From NCBI RefSeq assembly GCF_038957035.1, contig NZ_CP152412.1:6816501-6880500 (forward strand): a stretch of 64,000 nucleotides of DNA. The letters run 5' to 3'. Shown piece by piece: positions 1-8,978 of the stretch; positions within the stretch are counted from its first letter, which is position 1, and every line of letters starts with the position of its first letter. A model generated the notes under the pieces. That model made no database searches. It was not told the origin of the DNA and worked only from the letters and a program-made list of their open reading frames with translations. The position numbers and the translations under genes were made by a program. This DNA is from Bradyrhizobium sp. B097 (lineage in GTDB: Bacteria; Pseudomonadota; Alphaproteobacteria; Rhizobiales; Xanthobacteraceae).

Positions 1-170
1 GTTGGCGATCGGATCATATCGCAGGCGATGGCTGCGACGGCGCCACGGCCGAGGGAACCGCGGCGGCGACTGACGCGATCGAGACCACGCGCCCCTTGGG
101 CAATATTGCGCTGCCCCTGTTTGCGCAACGGACAAGTGATGTGGTCGGTATTGTTCGGAAGGTTGCTTGA
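1..170 (+). CDS. C-terminal end of an unidentified protein (partial)
   Basis: An open frame enters from the left edge and stops at a TGA at 168-170, giving about 55 residues rich in Ala/Thr and ending with a hydrophobic/basic tail (VGIVRKVA). No family is recognisable from this fragment. It ends 2 bp before the next small gene. It could equally be chance reading. Confidence 0.35.
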   Translation, partial: WRSDHIAGDGCDGATAEGTAAATDAIETTRPLGNIALPLFAQRTSDVVGIVRKVA

Positions 171-172
171 AT

Positions 173-400
173 ATGTCAGTCCGCGGCGATGAACACCGTC
201 CAGGATCTGTTGGCAACGTGACCTGGGAACGGGTCGAAACGGCGCCCTTTGATTGGGACCTGGAGATTGCCGTAATCGAAGGTAATACCATTCACCGGCT
301 CGTCTTCCCTTGCCGCCGAATCTTCGGCGGCTGGATCAAGGCCAAGACCGGAGAACACGTTGCTGTCCAGCCCACGCACTGGCGCATCTGGCCCAAATAG
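173..400 (+). CDS. Conserved small hypothetical protein (75 aa)
   Basis: A 75-residue protein starting at the ATG at 173; a TTG two codons upstream is less likely. It has a central acidic stretch (WERVETAPFDWDLEIAVI), then LVFPCRR and a basic Trp-rich end (PTHWRIWPK). I recall small proteins of this pattern, ending in THWR.W, as common in Bradyrhizobium and relatives, without known function. There is no signal peptide or membrane segment. It lies upstream of fixL on the same strand but 100 bp away, so co-transcription is uncertain. Confidence 0.6.
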   Translation: MSVRGDEHRPGSVGNVTWERVETAPFDWDLEIAVIEGNTIHRLVFPCRRIFGGWIKAKTGEHVAVQPTHWRIWPK

Positions 401-502
401 CGGCGACCATACATTGACGTAAATTGATACGCGTCTGCCTCCCGTAGCCCCCTGCGGCCCAACGATGTAAAGTCGATCGAATGAGAGGGCCTGCCCGGAA
501 AT

Positions 503-1933
503 ATGTTCGATCGCAACTGGTACCGCTATGGCACTGCCGCGGCAGCCGCCGCGCTGGCCCTCGTGCTGCGCGCAGCGCTAGATTCGTATCTTGAGGGCCG
601 CACGTTCACGATCATCTACCTTCCAGCCGTCGTTTTTGCCGCTTTCGCCGGCGGCCGCGGACCGGCGAGTTTCACTACCCTGCTCTGCCTGGTCATCAGC
701 GCAGCCTTTCTTGGGAAAGGCCTCATCATCGATTGCGCAAACATGATCGATATCACCGGATTCGCGGTCCTTGGTCCCATGCTTGGCTTCATGGGCGATC
801 GGCTGCGGCGGGAATCGGAGCAGGCGCGGTATCGGCAAGCCCATTTGCAGTCGATCCTGGACACCGTTCCGGAAGCGATGATCGTGATTGACGAGAAGGG
901 CATCATTCGCTCGTTCAGCGCCGCGGCAGTGCGTTTGTTTGGCTGGTCACCGGACCAAGTGGTCGGAAAGAATGTCTCCAAGTTGATGCCGCAGCCCTAC
1001 CGCACCGAGCACGACCGCTACATGGATCGATATCTGACCACTGACGAGCGGCGCATCATCGGCATCGGCCGCATCGTGGTCGGCGAGCGGAGCGACGGCT
1101 CGACCTTTCCGATGGAGCTTGCCGTAGGTGAGGCCAAAGTGCGCCACGAACGCTTCTTCACCGGCTTTATCCGAGACCTCACCGAACGGCGGGCGCAGGA
1201 ACGGCGGCTGCAAGAGCTGCAATCTGAACTCGTGCACGTGTCGCGGCTGACCGCCATGGGTGAGATGGCATCGTCTATCGCCCATGAAATCAACCAGCCG
1301 CTCTCCGCCATTACAAACTACATGCGGGGCGCAAAGGCTGTGTTGGCGTCAGACAAGCCGGACGCCAATCGCATTGGTGATGCACTGGAACACGCCGCCC
1401 AACAGGCTCTGCGCGCGGGCGATATCGTCAAACGCCTGCGGGAATTCGTTGCCAAAGGCGAGACGCAGCATTCTGTGGAGAATCCGATCACGCTTCTTGA
1501 AGAGGCTGTTGCGCTGGCACTTCTCGGCGCCAAGGAACAAGGCGTGCGCGTGGCGATCCGCAGCGACCCCGATCTGCCATCAATGATCGTCGACAAGATC
1601 CAGATCCAGCAAGTCGCGCTGAACCTGATACGCAACGCGATCGAGGCGATGGCGTCCTGCCCGCGCCGCGAATTGACCGTCGGAGTTACCAAGGCCGATG
1701 GCCTCGCCAGGTTTACCGTTGCCGATACGGGCCCCGGCATCAGCCCTGATATCGCCGACCGCCTGTTCCAGCCCTTTGTCACGACGAAAGAGCATGGCAT
1801 GGGTGTGGGACTGTCAATCTGCCGGACAATCATCGAATCCCACGGCGGCCACATCGTCGCGGAAGCGAAGCCGGGCGGCGGCACGATTTTTCAGTTCACC
1901 GTGCCGTTTGCAGAGATTGGTGAAGAAGCATGA
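503..1933 (+). CDS. fixL: Oxygen-sensing histidine kinase FixL
   Basis: Haem-PAS histidine kinase that autophosphorylates at low oxygen and passes phosphate to FixJ. Residues 10-95 hold several hydrophobic membrane segments, so this is a membrane-anchored FixL. A PAS domain follows (about 112-230) with the haem-proximal His170 in RTEHDRYMDRY and the haem-contacting Arg190 in IGIGR. The kinase core begins with the H-box (SSIAHEINQP, His261) and carries the N and G boxes (NLIRNAIEAM, ADTGPGISP, MGVGLS). At 476 aa it is close to the usual FixL length. Its stop overlaps the fixJ start by ATGA, so the two are translationally coupled. A haem-free paralogue is unlikely because both key haem residues are present. 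Confidence 0.93.
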   Translation: MFDRNWYRYGTAAAAAALALVLRAALDSYLEGRTFTIIYLPAVVFAAFAGGRGPASFTTLLCLVISAAFLGKGLIIDCANMIDITGFAVLGPMLGFMGDRLRRESEQARYRQAHLQSILDTVPEAMIVIDEKGIIRSFSAAAVRLFGWSPDQVVGKNVSKLMPQPYRTEHDRYMDRYLTTDERRIIGIGRIVVGERSDGSTFPMELAVGEAKVRHERFFTGFIRDLTERRAQERRLQELQSELVHVSRLTAMGEMASSIAHEINQPLSAITNYMRGAKAVLASDKPDANRIGDALEHAAQQALRAGDIVKRLREFVAKGETQHSVENPITLLEEAVALALLGAKEQGVRVAIRSDPDLPSMIVDKIQIQQVALNLIRNAIEAMASCPRRELTVGVTKADGLARFTVADTGPGISPDIADRLFQPFVTTKEHGMGVGLSICRTIIESHGGHIVAEAKPGGGTIFQFTVPFAEIGEEA

Positions 1934-2535
1934 CTGGGCGGCGCATTCTTGTGATCGACGATGACGCCGCAATGCGGGACTCGCTCGCGTTTTTGCTTGA
2001 TGTCAACGGTTTCTGCGTAGCGACGTATGAGACGGCGATTGAGTTCCTGGGTGAGGTCGCGAGCGGTCCGGCCGACTGCATTGTATCAGACATCCGCATG
2101 CCGGGCATGAGCGGCCTCGAACTGCTCCGCAGGCTGAAGGCCGACCGCGTCGGCTGTCCCGTCGTCCTGATAACTGGCCATGGCGACGTATCGCTCGCAG
2201 TTGAAGCGATGAAAGCGGGTGCGGTCGATTTCATCGAGAAGCCGTTCCAGGACGAGGGTCTATTGCGTGCCATCAATAGTGCCTTGGAAGCGCAGCCAGC
2301 GAAACCAGCCGATGACGTAGCGAAACGGCAGGCGGAAGCCCGCCTCGCGGACCTCTCGTCGCGCGAGCGTGACGTTCTGCAGGGACTATTAGCCGGCAAG
2401 ATCAACAAGGTGATCGCCCATGATCTTGGCATCAGCCCCCGGACGGTCGATGTTTACCGCGCGAACCTCATGGCCAAGACCAATGTCCGCAGCATGTCCG
2501 AGTTGATGCGGATCGCCATCACTGCGGGGCTCTAG
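1930..2535 (+). CDS. fixJ: Response regulator FixJ
   Basis: NarL/FixJ-type two-component regulator of 201 aa. The receiver domain (1-120) has the acidic pocket (VIDDDAA) and the phospho-acceptor Asp54 in SDIRMPGM. A C-terminal LuxR-type helix-turn-helix (about 138-200) contains LSSRERDVLQGLLAGK and ISPRTVDVYRANLMAK. It overlaps fixL by 4 bp. By family knowledge it is phosphorylated by FixL in microaerobiosis and activates fixK and often nifA. A FixK-family gene lies 2.4 kb downstream on the same strand, consistent with an FixLJ-FixK cascade. Confidence 0.93.
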   Translation: MTGRRILVIDDDAAMRDSLAFLLDVNGFCVATYETAIEFLGEVASGPADCIVSDIRMPGMSGLELLRRLKADRVGCPVVLITGHGDVSLAVEAMKAGAVDFIEKPFQDEGLLRAINSALEAQPAKPADDVAKRQAEARLADLSSRERDVLQGLLAGKINKVIAHDLGISPRTVDVYRANLMAKTNVRSMSELMRIAITAGL

Positions 2536-2750
2536 CAGCATTGCAAGCGGCACGATATGGCCTATTCAAGGTATGTGGATGAGGCGATGAACGATGGTTT
2601 CGGGAGCAACGCTCCGCACCGGGGTGATGTTGTTGGTGGCGGCCGCTTGGACGAATTCGTCCATGGATGATCCCCAATCGCGGGGACGTGAGACATCATG
2701 GGCACATCGTGGCGGAGCCTTCCGCACGAGGTGGAACCAGCAAACCGGCA

Positions 2751-2764
2751 TTGATCAAGATCAA
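2751..2764 (+). promoter_or_regulatory. Perfect FixK/FNR box (anaerobox)
   Basis: The sequence TTGATCAAGATCAA fits TTGAT-N4-ATCAA exactly. No intact gene starts at the expected distance on either strand, so this is either an orphan site or the control site of a decayed gene. Confidence 0.5.
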
Positions 2765-3428
2765 GACGGGCGCCCGGTGCGGCAGATCCGCGCGCACGGC
2801 CGTCGCGCTGACGCCTATCTGCCCGATCTGCGCGACGACGTCGTCGAGCGCATCGATACCGATGGCAGCAAGAGCGGCCCTCAGGAGCACCTACTCGAAG
2901 CGATGGGCGCGTTCGAGCGCAGGACTGCTCTCATCAATTCCGGGAAGCGCCGATCTCGGACGCCAGGGCTGATATACCTAATGGTGAGGACATCATGATC
3001 CGAAACGATGCCGACCCGACTGCTTTTTGTCGTCTATCGCCGCCGGCGAGCCGCGCTGATTGAATTTCCAGCAGCAGTTCGAGAAGTTCGAGCACTGGCG
3101 CATCCCGCTTGACCGCGGCGAACGAGCCGTTCGTCACCTCGGTTGCTGGCTTGTCGTTCCTCGCGTTCAGCAAACACCTGTTTGCCACCAGATGAATGTC
3201 GACCGGCGATGGCGAGGAATGGACGGCATCCAGGATTTCTTCGCGGCCCCGATCGCCGCACTGATATCTGCGACGGAATGGTTATACCGAATCCTGCAGT
3301 ACTACGGCTGGCATTACCGATGCAACACATGTCATGCTGGTTCCTCGCCGCTTGACTTGGCATCGCACCGTCACGCAAACTCCTCCGTGGCCGGTTTGAT
3401 CGTACTCAAACAAGATCAACGACGGCAT

Positions 3429-3442
3429 TTGAAGCAGATCAA
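3429..3442 (+). promoter_or_regulatory. FixK/FNR-type box upstream of the universal stress gene
   Basis: TTGAAGCAGATCAA differs from TTGAT-N4-ATCAA at one base. Its centre is about 66 bp upstream of the ATG at 3502, a normal distance for a class II FixK/FNR-activated promoter. FixK-dependent microaerobic induction of the stress protein is inferred. Confidence 0.55.
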
Positions 3443-3501
3443 TTGCCCAGCCCAGATTTGTGCTCCGGTGGGCACCAGGCCTTGATGCCCGGAGAACGGC
3501 A

Positions 3502-4335
3502 ATGTTTGGGACCATATTGGTCCATCTTCCCACGGAGCTTCCGGTCCGGGCTACGGTGAACGGTGCGATTTCCTTCGCACTGAGCACGGGCGCGCATCTT
3601 GACGTGGTGGCGATCGGCTATGAGAGGACCATTCTTCCGCTCGTTGGGCTCAGCGGGACGGCAGTCACCTCGGTCTTCGAAGTCGAGCAGGCGCGCGCGT
3701 TCGAGCGAGCCGAAGCGGTACTTCATGTCTTTGATCTGCAAGCAAGGAACGCAGGTATTTCCTACACGAGCCGCGCGCTGAGTGCGGTTCCAGCCGAGGC
3801 GCGCCGGATCATCTGCGCGAGCGCGCGGGTCCACGACATGACCATCGTCACACAGCCTCAGAGCGGCTATGATAGCTATGATAACCTTATTCCCAGGAAG
3901 ATCCTTTTCCAGGCCGGCGGGCCCGTCCTGTATCTGCCACACACCTTCCACGGGGCTTTTTCGACCAGGCGAATCGGGATTTGTTGGGACGGCAGCCGCG
4001 GTGCGGCCCGTGCATTGCACGACGCGATGCCGCTGCTGCGCAAAGCCGACGCGCTCACCATCATCGCGATCACCGCTCCCGACAGGATGCGGGCGGAAAG
4101 TTCCACCGACCCTTTGGGACAGTACCTTGCAAGGTCAGCGCTTCCTGCAAAGGTCGCGGCGCTCCCAGCATCCCGGTCCACGCAGCGCGCCCTCCTGTCG
4201 CTTGCGGCGGAGGAAAGCCTCAACCTGCTGGTGATGGGTGGATACGGCCACTGTCGGCTGCAGGAAAGGTTGCTCGGCCGCGTCTCGGGGGACATGCTTC
4301 GTGCAATCACCATCCCGGTCCTGATGTCGCATTGA
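3502..4335 (+). CDS. Universal stress protein, tandem UspA domains
   Basis: A 277-aa protein with two Usp-like domains (about 1-140 and 160-277). The second ends with the nucleotide-binding signature MGGYGHCRLQERLLGR, a variant of G-x2-G-x9-G. The start at 3502 is preferred over an upstream in-frame codon at 3460 because it begins the typical first beta strand (FGTILVHLP). Stress proteins of this two-domain kind are often induced by oxygen limitation in rhizobia. A FixK-type box lies upstream, and the gene sits between fixJ and fixK. Biochemical function is not predictable. Confidence 0.82.
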   Translation: MFGTILVHLPTELPVRATVNGAISFALSTGAHLDVVAIGYERTILPLVGLSGTAVTSVFEVEQARAFERAEAVLHVFDLQARNAGISYTSRALSAVPAEARRIICASARVHDMTIVTQPQSGYDSYDNLIPRKILFQAGGPVLYLPHTFHGAFSTRRIGICWDGSRGAARALHDAMPLLRKADALTIIAITAPDRMRAESSTDPLGQYLARSALPAKVAALPASRSTQRALLSLAAEESLNLLVMGGYGHCRLQERLLGRVSGDMLRAITIPVLMSH

Positions 4336-4573
4336 GAGCAAGAATTGTACGGACGACATGCCGCCAGATACTAGATGCAGTCTGAACGCGGTCGCGATCG
4401 GCGCATTGGCGACGCCAGCGGCCCCGATCAGCAACAGGACCACCGCCTCGCGGAACAGTCTCTTTACCGGCCATCCGACGATGCCCGAGCTCAGCTTCAG
4501 GCCAGGTCAGGTCACGATTTCCTTCGGTTTCCGAAATCCTGGAGCGCAAGGCCGGCTGTTGAGCCAGGTCAAC

Positions 4574-4759
4574 ATGTCACGCAAGCCGAGCTCTATGATC
4601 CACTCTCCCAATCAGGATCCCACAAGCGCCGATCAGATCATGACAAAGCATGTCGTCCGAATCGCCCCGCGCAAATCGATCCGGGATGCCGCAATGTCTG
4701 CTGCCACCAGCATGCAGCCTCCGATCCGAAGCGGCCTAGCTGGTTTTAAGCGTGTTTGA
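4574..4759 (+). pseudogene. Truncated CBS-domain protein
   Basis: About 30 residues (SADQIMTKHVVRIAPRKSIRDAAM) match the start of a CBS domain, after which the similarity ends and the frame closes. CBS-domain proteins commonly neighbour universal stress genes in microaerobic islands. This copy is a fragment and probably has no function. Confidence 0.4.
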
Positions 4760-4918
4760 GCAAACAAGGGGCCGTGCCCGCACTCATTCAAGACGCCTCC
4801 TCACAGAACTTACGTGTAAATACTTAGTGGTTTTTACTTAGGGGAAACATCCAAATATCCCAGTTCGTTACGAGTGGCCAATCTGCGTACCATCGACGTT
4901 CGCAGGATTGAGTTCGCC

Positions 4919-5602
4919 ATGTGCGCCCAGGCCGCCAGTTTTCACGAGATCAGCCGTCATCCGACTAACGTCATGCGTGGGAAAGCGGGTAGCCACGGAC
5001 CGTTTGGTATGGTTGCCACACCGATGCGCTTCACTCGCAATAGCGAGATCTACGGCGAGAACGAGGCAGCGGAATACCTATATCAGGTGGTGTCGGGTGC
5101 GGTACGGACCTACAAGATTCTGCACGATGGACGTCGTCAGATCGGTGCGTTCTACCTGCCCGGTGACATCTTCGGCTTCGAGGCCGGAGAAGGCCATATC
5201 TCTTCGGCCGAGGCGATCGGTGAGACGCACCTGCTGATGGTGAAGCGCACCGCCCTCATTGTTCGCGCCAGTCACGAGAGGGAACTCACACGACAGCTGT
5301 GGGAGGCGATGGCGCTCGAGCTCCACCGCTTTCAGGAACATCTGATGCTCTTAATCAGCAGCGCTGAAGAGCGGGTCGTGACTTTCCTGCTCGATATGTC
5401 TCGTCGCGCTACGAACAACGCTGCCATCGAACTCCCGATGTCACGGCGGGATGTTGCCGATTACCTTGGTTTGACGATCGAAACGGTGTCGCGCACCTTT
5501 AAACAGCTTGAGCAGAATGGCGTGATCGCCCTGCCGGCCTCGCGCCGAGTCGAGTTGCGTCACGACAGGTTGCCCAGCCGTTTTTTGCAGAACCTGGGTT
5601 AA
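4919..5602 (+). CDS. fixK: CRP/FNR-family regulator, FixK type
   Basis: Transcription factor with an N-terminal cyclic-nucleotide-like beta roll (about 40-130) and a C-terminal winged helix (RRDVADYLGLTIETVSRTF), the recognition helix typical of FixK and FNR. There is no N-terminal cysteine cluster, so it should not bind an Fe-S cluster, which separates it from FnrN/Fnr and fits FixK. In rhizobia FixJ~P activates fixK, and FixK then activates fixNOQP, hemN and similar genes. The start is uncertain: ATG at 4919 gives 227 aa, and a GTG at 4874 would add 15 residues; neither has a strong ribosome binding site. Whether it matches FixK1 or FixK2 cannot be settled here. Confidence 0.85.
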   Translation: MCAQAASFHEISRHPTNVMRGKAGSHGPFGMVATPMRFTRNSEIYGENEAAEYLYQVVSGAVRTYKILHDGRRQIGAFYLPGDIFGFEAGEGHISSAEAIGETHLLMVKRTALIVRASHERELTRQLWEAMALELHRFQEHLMLLISSAEERVVTFLLDMSRRATNNAAIELPMSRRDVADYLGLTIETVSRTFKQLEQNGVIALPASRRVELRHDRLPSRFLQNLG

Positions 5603-5764
5603 ATTGGGTTTGCGCCAGTGCAAGCACCGCGGTGAAATACGCTACTTCTGTACGCCGAACAGCGCGGACAGATTGCTGCGAGTGAAAGACACCAAAACTC
5701 GGCGATCTAGCACGAATGGAAGAATCGCATCTAGAATTCGATTGTTCCTCCATGGAGCACCGCA

Positions 5765-6394
5765 ATGATCATCGATTCTTTGCTTCGAGAGCATCGCAAC
5801 ATTGATCTGCTTCTGGTCGCCCTCCAACATGAGATGGAGATCTTTGAGCACGGGACCCGCCCTGACTACGAGGTCATTCGCGCGATCATCAGCTACTTCG
5901 AGGTTTACCCGGAGGTGTACCATCATCCCCAGGAAGACTTGATTTTTTCCAAGCTGAAGACTCGCGACCCGGACGCGGCCGCAATCGTCGGCGATCTCGC
6001 GCATGAACACCAGGAAGTCGTTGACCGTTTGCACCGCTTTGCTCACGCTATTGATGGCGTCCTCGCGGATCGTGAAATCTTTCGGCAAGACGTCGGCAAC
6101 ATTGTACGCGACTTTATAGTACGCGAGCGGCACCACATGATGTGGGAAGAACGAGATTTCTTCCCCGCCGCCCTTAAGGCTCTATCGGCTCAGGATTGGA
6201 CCGAAATCGCTTCCGCCGTCACCGATCATGGGGATCCGCTCTTCAGTGAGACAGCGGAAGCGACTTCCGATGCGCTAAGAGCGCACATTCTAGAATTGGA
6301 GCAAGAAGTTGAAGCCGAACGGAGCGCGGTCGCATTATTGTCCACAATGGCCGGCAACCCGCTAAATGGCGCCGAGACGGATGGTCCGTATTGA
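5765..6394 (+). CDS. Hemerythrin-like (HHE domain) protein
   Basis: A 209-aa four-helix protein with the diiron-type ligand pattern of HHE cation-binding proteins: LLREHRNID (His10), YHHPQEDLIF, DLAHEHQEV and RERHHMMWEERDFFP. The C-terminal 50 residues form a charged helix. Such proteins bind O2 or NO or handle iron, and are common beside FixK-controlled genes. Its position between fixK and hemN supports a role in microaerobic or nitrosative stress. No clear FixK box lies in the 160 bp upstream. Confidence 0.8.
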   Translation: MIIDSLLREHRNIDLLLVALQHEMEIFEHGTRPDYEVIRAIISYFEVYPEVYHHPQEDLIFSKLKTRDPDAAAIVGDLAHEHQEVVDRLHRFAHAIDGVLADREIFRQDVGNIVRDFIVRERHHMMWEERDFFPAALKALSAQDWTEIASAVTDHGDPLFSETAEATSDALRAHILELEQEVEAERSAVALLSTMAGNPLNGAETDGPY

Positions 6395-6867
6395 TCGCCG
6401 GCGTTCCATGAGAAGAAACCGCTTATGCTCATCTTGTTGAAATGAAGGTGGCGATGCTCGCCGGCGCACGCTGCCTGCACGGCTTCTGCGCTCGATGATC
6501 GCCTCCTTCAGCCACCGGTCGCACACGACATAGAACCTCTCCACAGCTCCGGGGCCGGCAGGTTCTATAATGTGACCGTCCGCACGGCAGTTGGCAGTAT
6601 GGCTTGGCCTACGCCGCATTGATATCGCGCGAAACCGGCGCCTCGCAAGTCCGCCGACCGATAGGGACGGACAATTGCGGCCGCGCGGAGCCCGGCGCGT
6701 GACCGCTTCACCGCGATCCAAAGTGCGATGTATACGCCGCGGGCATGCTCTACCAGTTTCGGTTTCAGGGCCGCCATGACCATCAGCAACCAGGGTATTT
6801 TGAGCCAGCGCAAAGCTTATGTGCCGCGTGTCCGGTAATCGGCCTAGCGAGGAAGAAAGGCATCCGA
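6395..6867 (+). other. Gap upstream of hemN
   Basis: No gene with a plausible start or family is visible. I looked for a FixK box and found none that fits TTGAT-N4-ATCAA. Confidence 0.5.
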
Positions 6868-8220
6868 ATGCGACCGGACTTGGCACAATCCTACGGGCGG
6901 CACCGGCTGCCGCGCTACACCAGCTATCCGACGGCCCCGCATTTCTCAGCGTCAGTTTGCGAATCCGACTACCAAATGTGGCTCAGGTCGTTGGGCGCCC
7001 GGCAATCCGCCTCAATCTACGTGCACGTGCCATTTTGTCGAAACATGTGCTGGTGTTGTGGCTGCCACACATCTATCACGAAACGCCACGAGCCGATCGC
7101 GATCTATGTAGCGGGACTGCGTACTGAAGCCTACCTTGTCGCAGAAATTATCGGTCAACGACAGCCGATCTCTCATATCCACTTCGGGGGCGGCACCCCG
7201 ACGATCATGGCACCCGAAACGTTCGCGGATCTGGTCGGTTCGTTGCGCCATTGGTTTGCTGTCCTGCCTGATGCCGAGATCGCCGTAGAGATCGATCCAC
7301 GCATGTTGAGCGAGCCGATGGCCGAGGCGCTAGGCTATTGCGGGGTTAATCGGGCGAGCCTTGGTGTCCAGAGCTTCGATCCAGTTGTTCAGCGGGCCAT
7401 CAATCGTGTGCAGAGCTTCGCACAGACCGCGACTTCGGTCGATCGGTTGCGCCGCTCCGGCGTCGGCCGGATCAATTTCGACCTGCTCTATGGCCTGCCC
7501 CAGCAGACGGTCTCTTCGTGCCTGGACACCGTCGCCAAATGCCTCGAGCTGCATCCGGACCGGTTTTCGGCCTATGGCTACGCGCACATTCCTTCCTTCA
7601 AGAAGCATCAACGCAAGATCGATGAATCCACTCTGCCCGACAGTGTCGAGCGGCACCTCCAATCCGAAACGATCGCGGAAGCTTTGGTTGATGCTGGCTA
7701 CCTACGCGTCGGCATCGATCACTTCGCCCTGCCGGACGACAATCTCGCCCAGGCAAGGCAGGAAGGGAGGCTGAGGCGCAATTTCCAGGGCTATACCGAC
7801 GATTGCGCGGAAGCCCTCATTGGTCTGGGCGCCAGCGCCATCGGCCGCATGCAACAGGGGTTTGTCGCGAACGCTGTCTCGACAAAGGACTACCTCGCAC
7901 GCATCACCGAGGATCGGCTCGCCACCGCGAAGGGCTATTTGCTGACGGATGACGATCGCTTCCGCGCCGAGATCATCGAGCGAATCATGTGCGACAGGGC
8001 AGTCGATCTCTTCGAGACCTCCCGTCGTCACGGCAGGGATCCGAGGTTGGCCGTCGTCGATCATTCTCGGTTCGACAGCCTTATCGCAGATGGCGTCGTG
8101 GTCATTGACGATGGCCGACTTTCCGTAGCCGATGGCGCAGAGTTCCTGGTCCGAAGCGTCGCATCGGCGTTCGACGCTCACCTTCCTCGGTCCCGGGCCA
8201 CACACAGTCGGACGGTCTAA
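6868..8220 (+). CDS. hemN: Oxygen-independent coproporphyrinogen III dehydrogenase HemN
   Basis: Radical SAM enzyme converting coproporphyrinogen III to protoporphyrinogen IX without oxygen, for haem synthesis in low-oxygen cells. At 450 aa it has the family length. The N-terminus (RPDLAQSYGRHRLPRYTSYP) is typical, and the Fe-S motif PFCRNMCWCCGC follows at about residues 57-68, giving CxxxCxxC plus the extra HemN cysteine. HFGGGTPT is the SAM-binding glycine motif. The ATG at 6868 is chosen because GGAAGAAAGG lies just upstream; the frame is open further upstream. It belongs to the fix block and would supply haem for high-affinity oxidase and FixL. Confidence 0.93.
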   Translation: MRPDLAQSYGRHRLPRYTSYPTAPHFSASVCESDYQMWLRSLGARQSASIYVHVPFCRNMCWCCGCHTSITKRHEPIAIYVAGLRTEAYLVAEIIGQRQPISHIHFGGGTPTIMAPETFADLVGSLRHWFAVLPDAEIAVEIDPRMLSEPMAEALGYCGVNRASLGVQSFDPVVQRAINRVQSFAQTATSVDRLRRSGVGRINFDLLYGLPQQTVSSCLDTVAKCLELHPDRFSAYGYAHIPSFKKHQRKIDESTLPDSVERHLQSETIAEALVDAGYLRVGIDHFALPDDNLAQARQEGRLRRNFQGYTDDCAEALIGLGASAIGRMQQGFVANAVSTKDYLARITEDRLATAKGYLLTDDDRFRAEIIERIMCDRAVDLFETSRRHGRDPRLAVVDHSRFDSLIADGVVVIDDGRLSVADGAEFLVRSVASAFDAHLPRSRATHSRTV

Positions 8221-8759
8221 ACCGACCAAGCCGAACCGAACCGTTTCGGAATCCGAAATTGACATCACCGAACCGGCTTATGCTTCGGGTTGGCACCAAT
8301 CGCACGACTGAAGAGCATGTTGATCGGCATCCCGCTGCGAGTTTGCCTTCAGGCGTCGTCGTTACGCCCTCTCCATCTAGCCGCACAAGGATTTCGAACG
8401 GAGGTTGGAACCGAGACTTGACTATCGGATGGAACCGGTGAACAAATGACGGCCTGAAGCAGGCCTCAATCAATAGCAAGGCGCTCATTGCATTGATCAC
8501 GACTATAAGATCCTTGCAGTCGGCAATGTTCGTATAGTCTCGCTGATCGAGCATATCGGAACGCGCACCGAGGTGCGCTTAGCGCCCGTCCATGCCGCAA
8601 CCTCCCGGCATTGCCGCCCCAAATTTGCTCGACCCGGAAAACGCGTTGCGCTTCTCAGCGACAAACCTTGGTGTAGATTTCTAATCCCGGGCGATATCGG
8701 CCGCATACCACGGCATCATTGAGCTACGTTGAGCTTGTGCTTTAACTGGGTTCCGATTT

Positions 8760-8894
8760 TCGGCGAATGTCCTCGCCGTGATCGAGCCGTCGGCTGTCCT
8801 CCCTCCGCCGATGGACGTTCGGCGCGATGCGTAGCAGCGTCGCTCCTCCCAGACTAGACTTCCGCCCGGCCGCTAAAAGCGGCCGGGCTTTTTT
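8760..8894 (+). ncRNA. Candidate small RNA with anti-Shine-Dalgarno loops (copy A)
   Basis: An unoccupied stretch folds into a chain of hairpins: CGGCGA/TCGCCG at 8761-8778, then CCGTCGGC/GCCGATGG at 8787-8814 with loop TGTCCTCCCTCC. A second pyrimidine stretch, CGCTCCTCCC, follows at 8841-8850, then a strong terminator (8864-8894). Copy B at 26120 keeps the same order with paired base changes. Exposed CCUCC-type loops resemble the alphaproteobacterial alpha-r14/cuckoo small RNA class; that assignment is my inference. Confidence 0.6.
8864..8894 (+). terminator. Rho-independent terminator
   Basis: Perfect 10-bp stem GCCCGGCCGC/GCGGCCGGGC with a TAAAA loop followed by six T. It closes the candidate small RNA and lies between the convergent hemN and metE genes. 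Confidence 0.85.
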
Positions 8895-8978
8895 GTGCTC
8901 ATCAAGACTCCCTCGAGATGATCGAGAGCTCAAATGGCCCAGAGGCGGATCAACGTTCTCGACGAGAGACCGGCTGGA

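Larger units (their letters stand above)
2536..3501 (+). other. Gap between fixJ and the stress-protein gene, no convincing gene
   Basis: Several overlapping frames are open here but none has a clear start, ribosome binding site or recognisable family. The stretch looks like decayed coding sequence. It contains one perfect and one near-perfect FixK/FNR-type palindrome, listed separately. Confidence 0.5.

Noticed and set aside
1318..1884. Antisense frames within fixL and fixJ
   Set aside because: They follow the codon bias of the sense genes and have no motifs.
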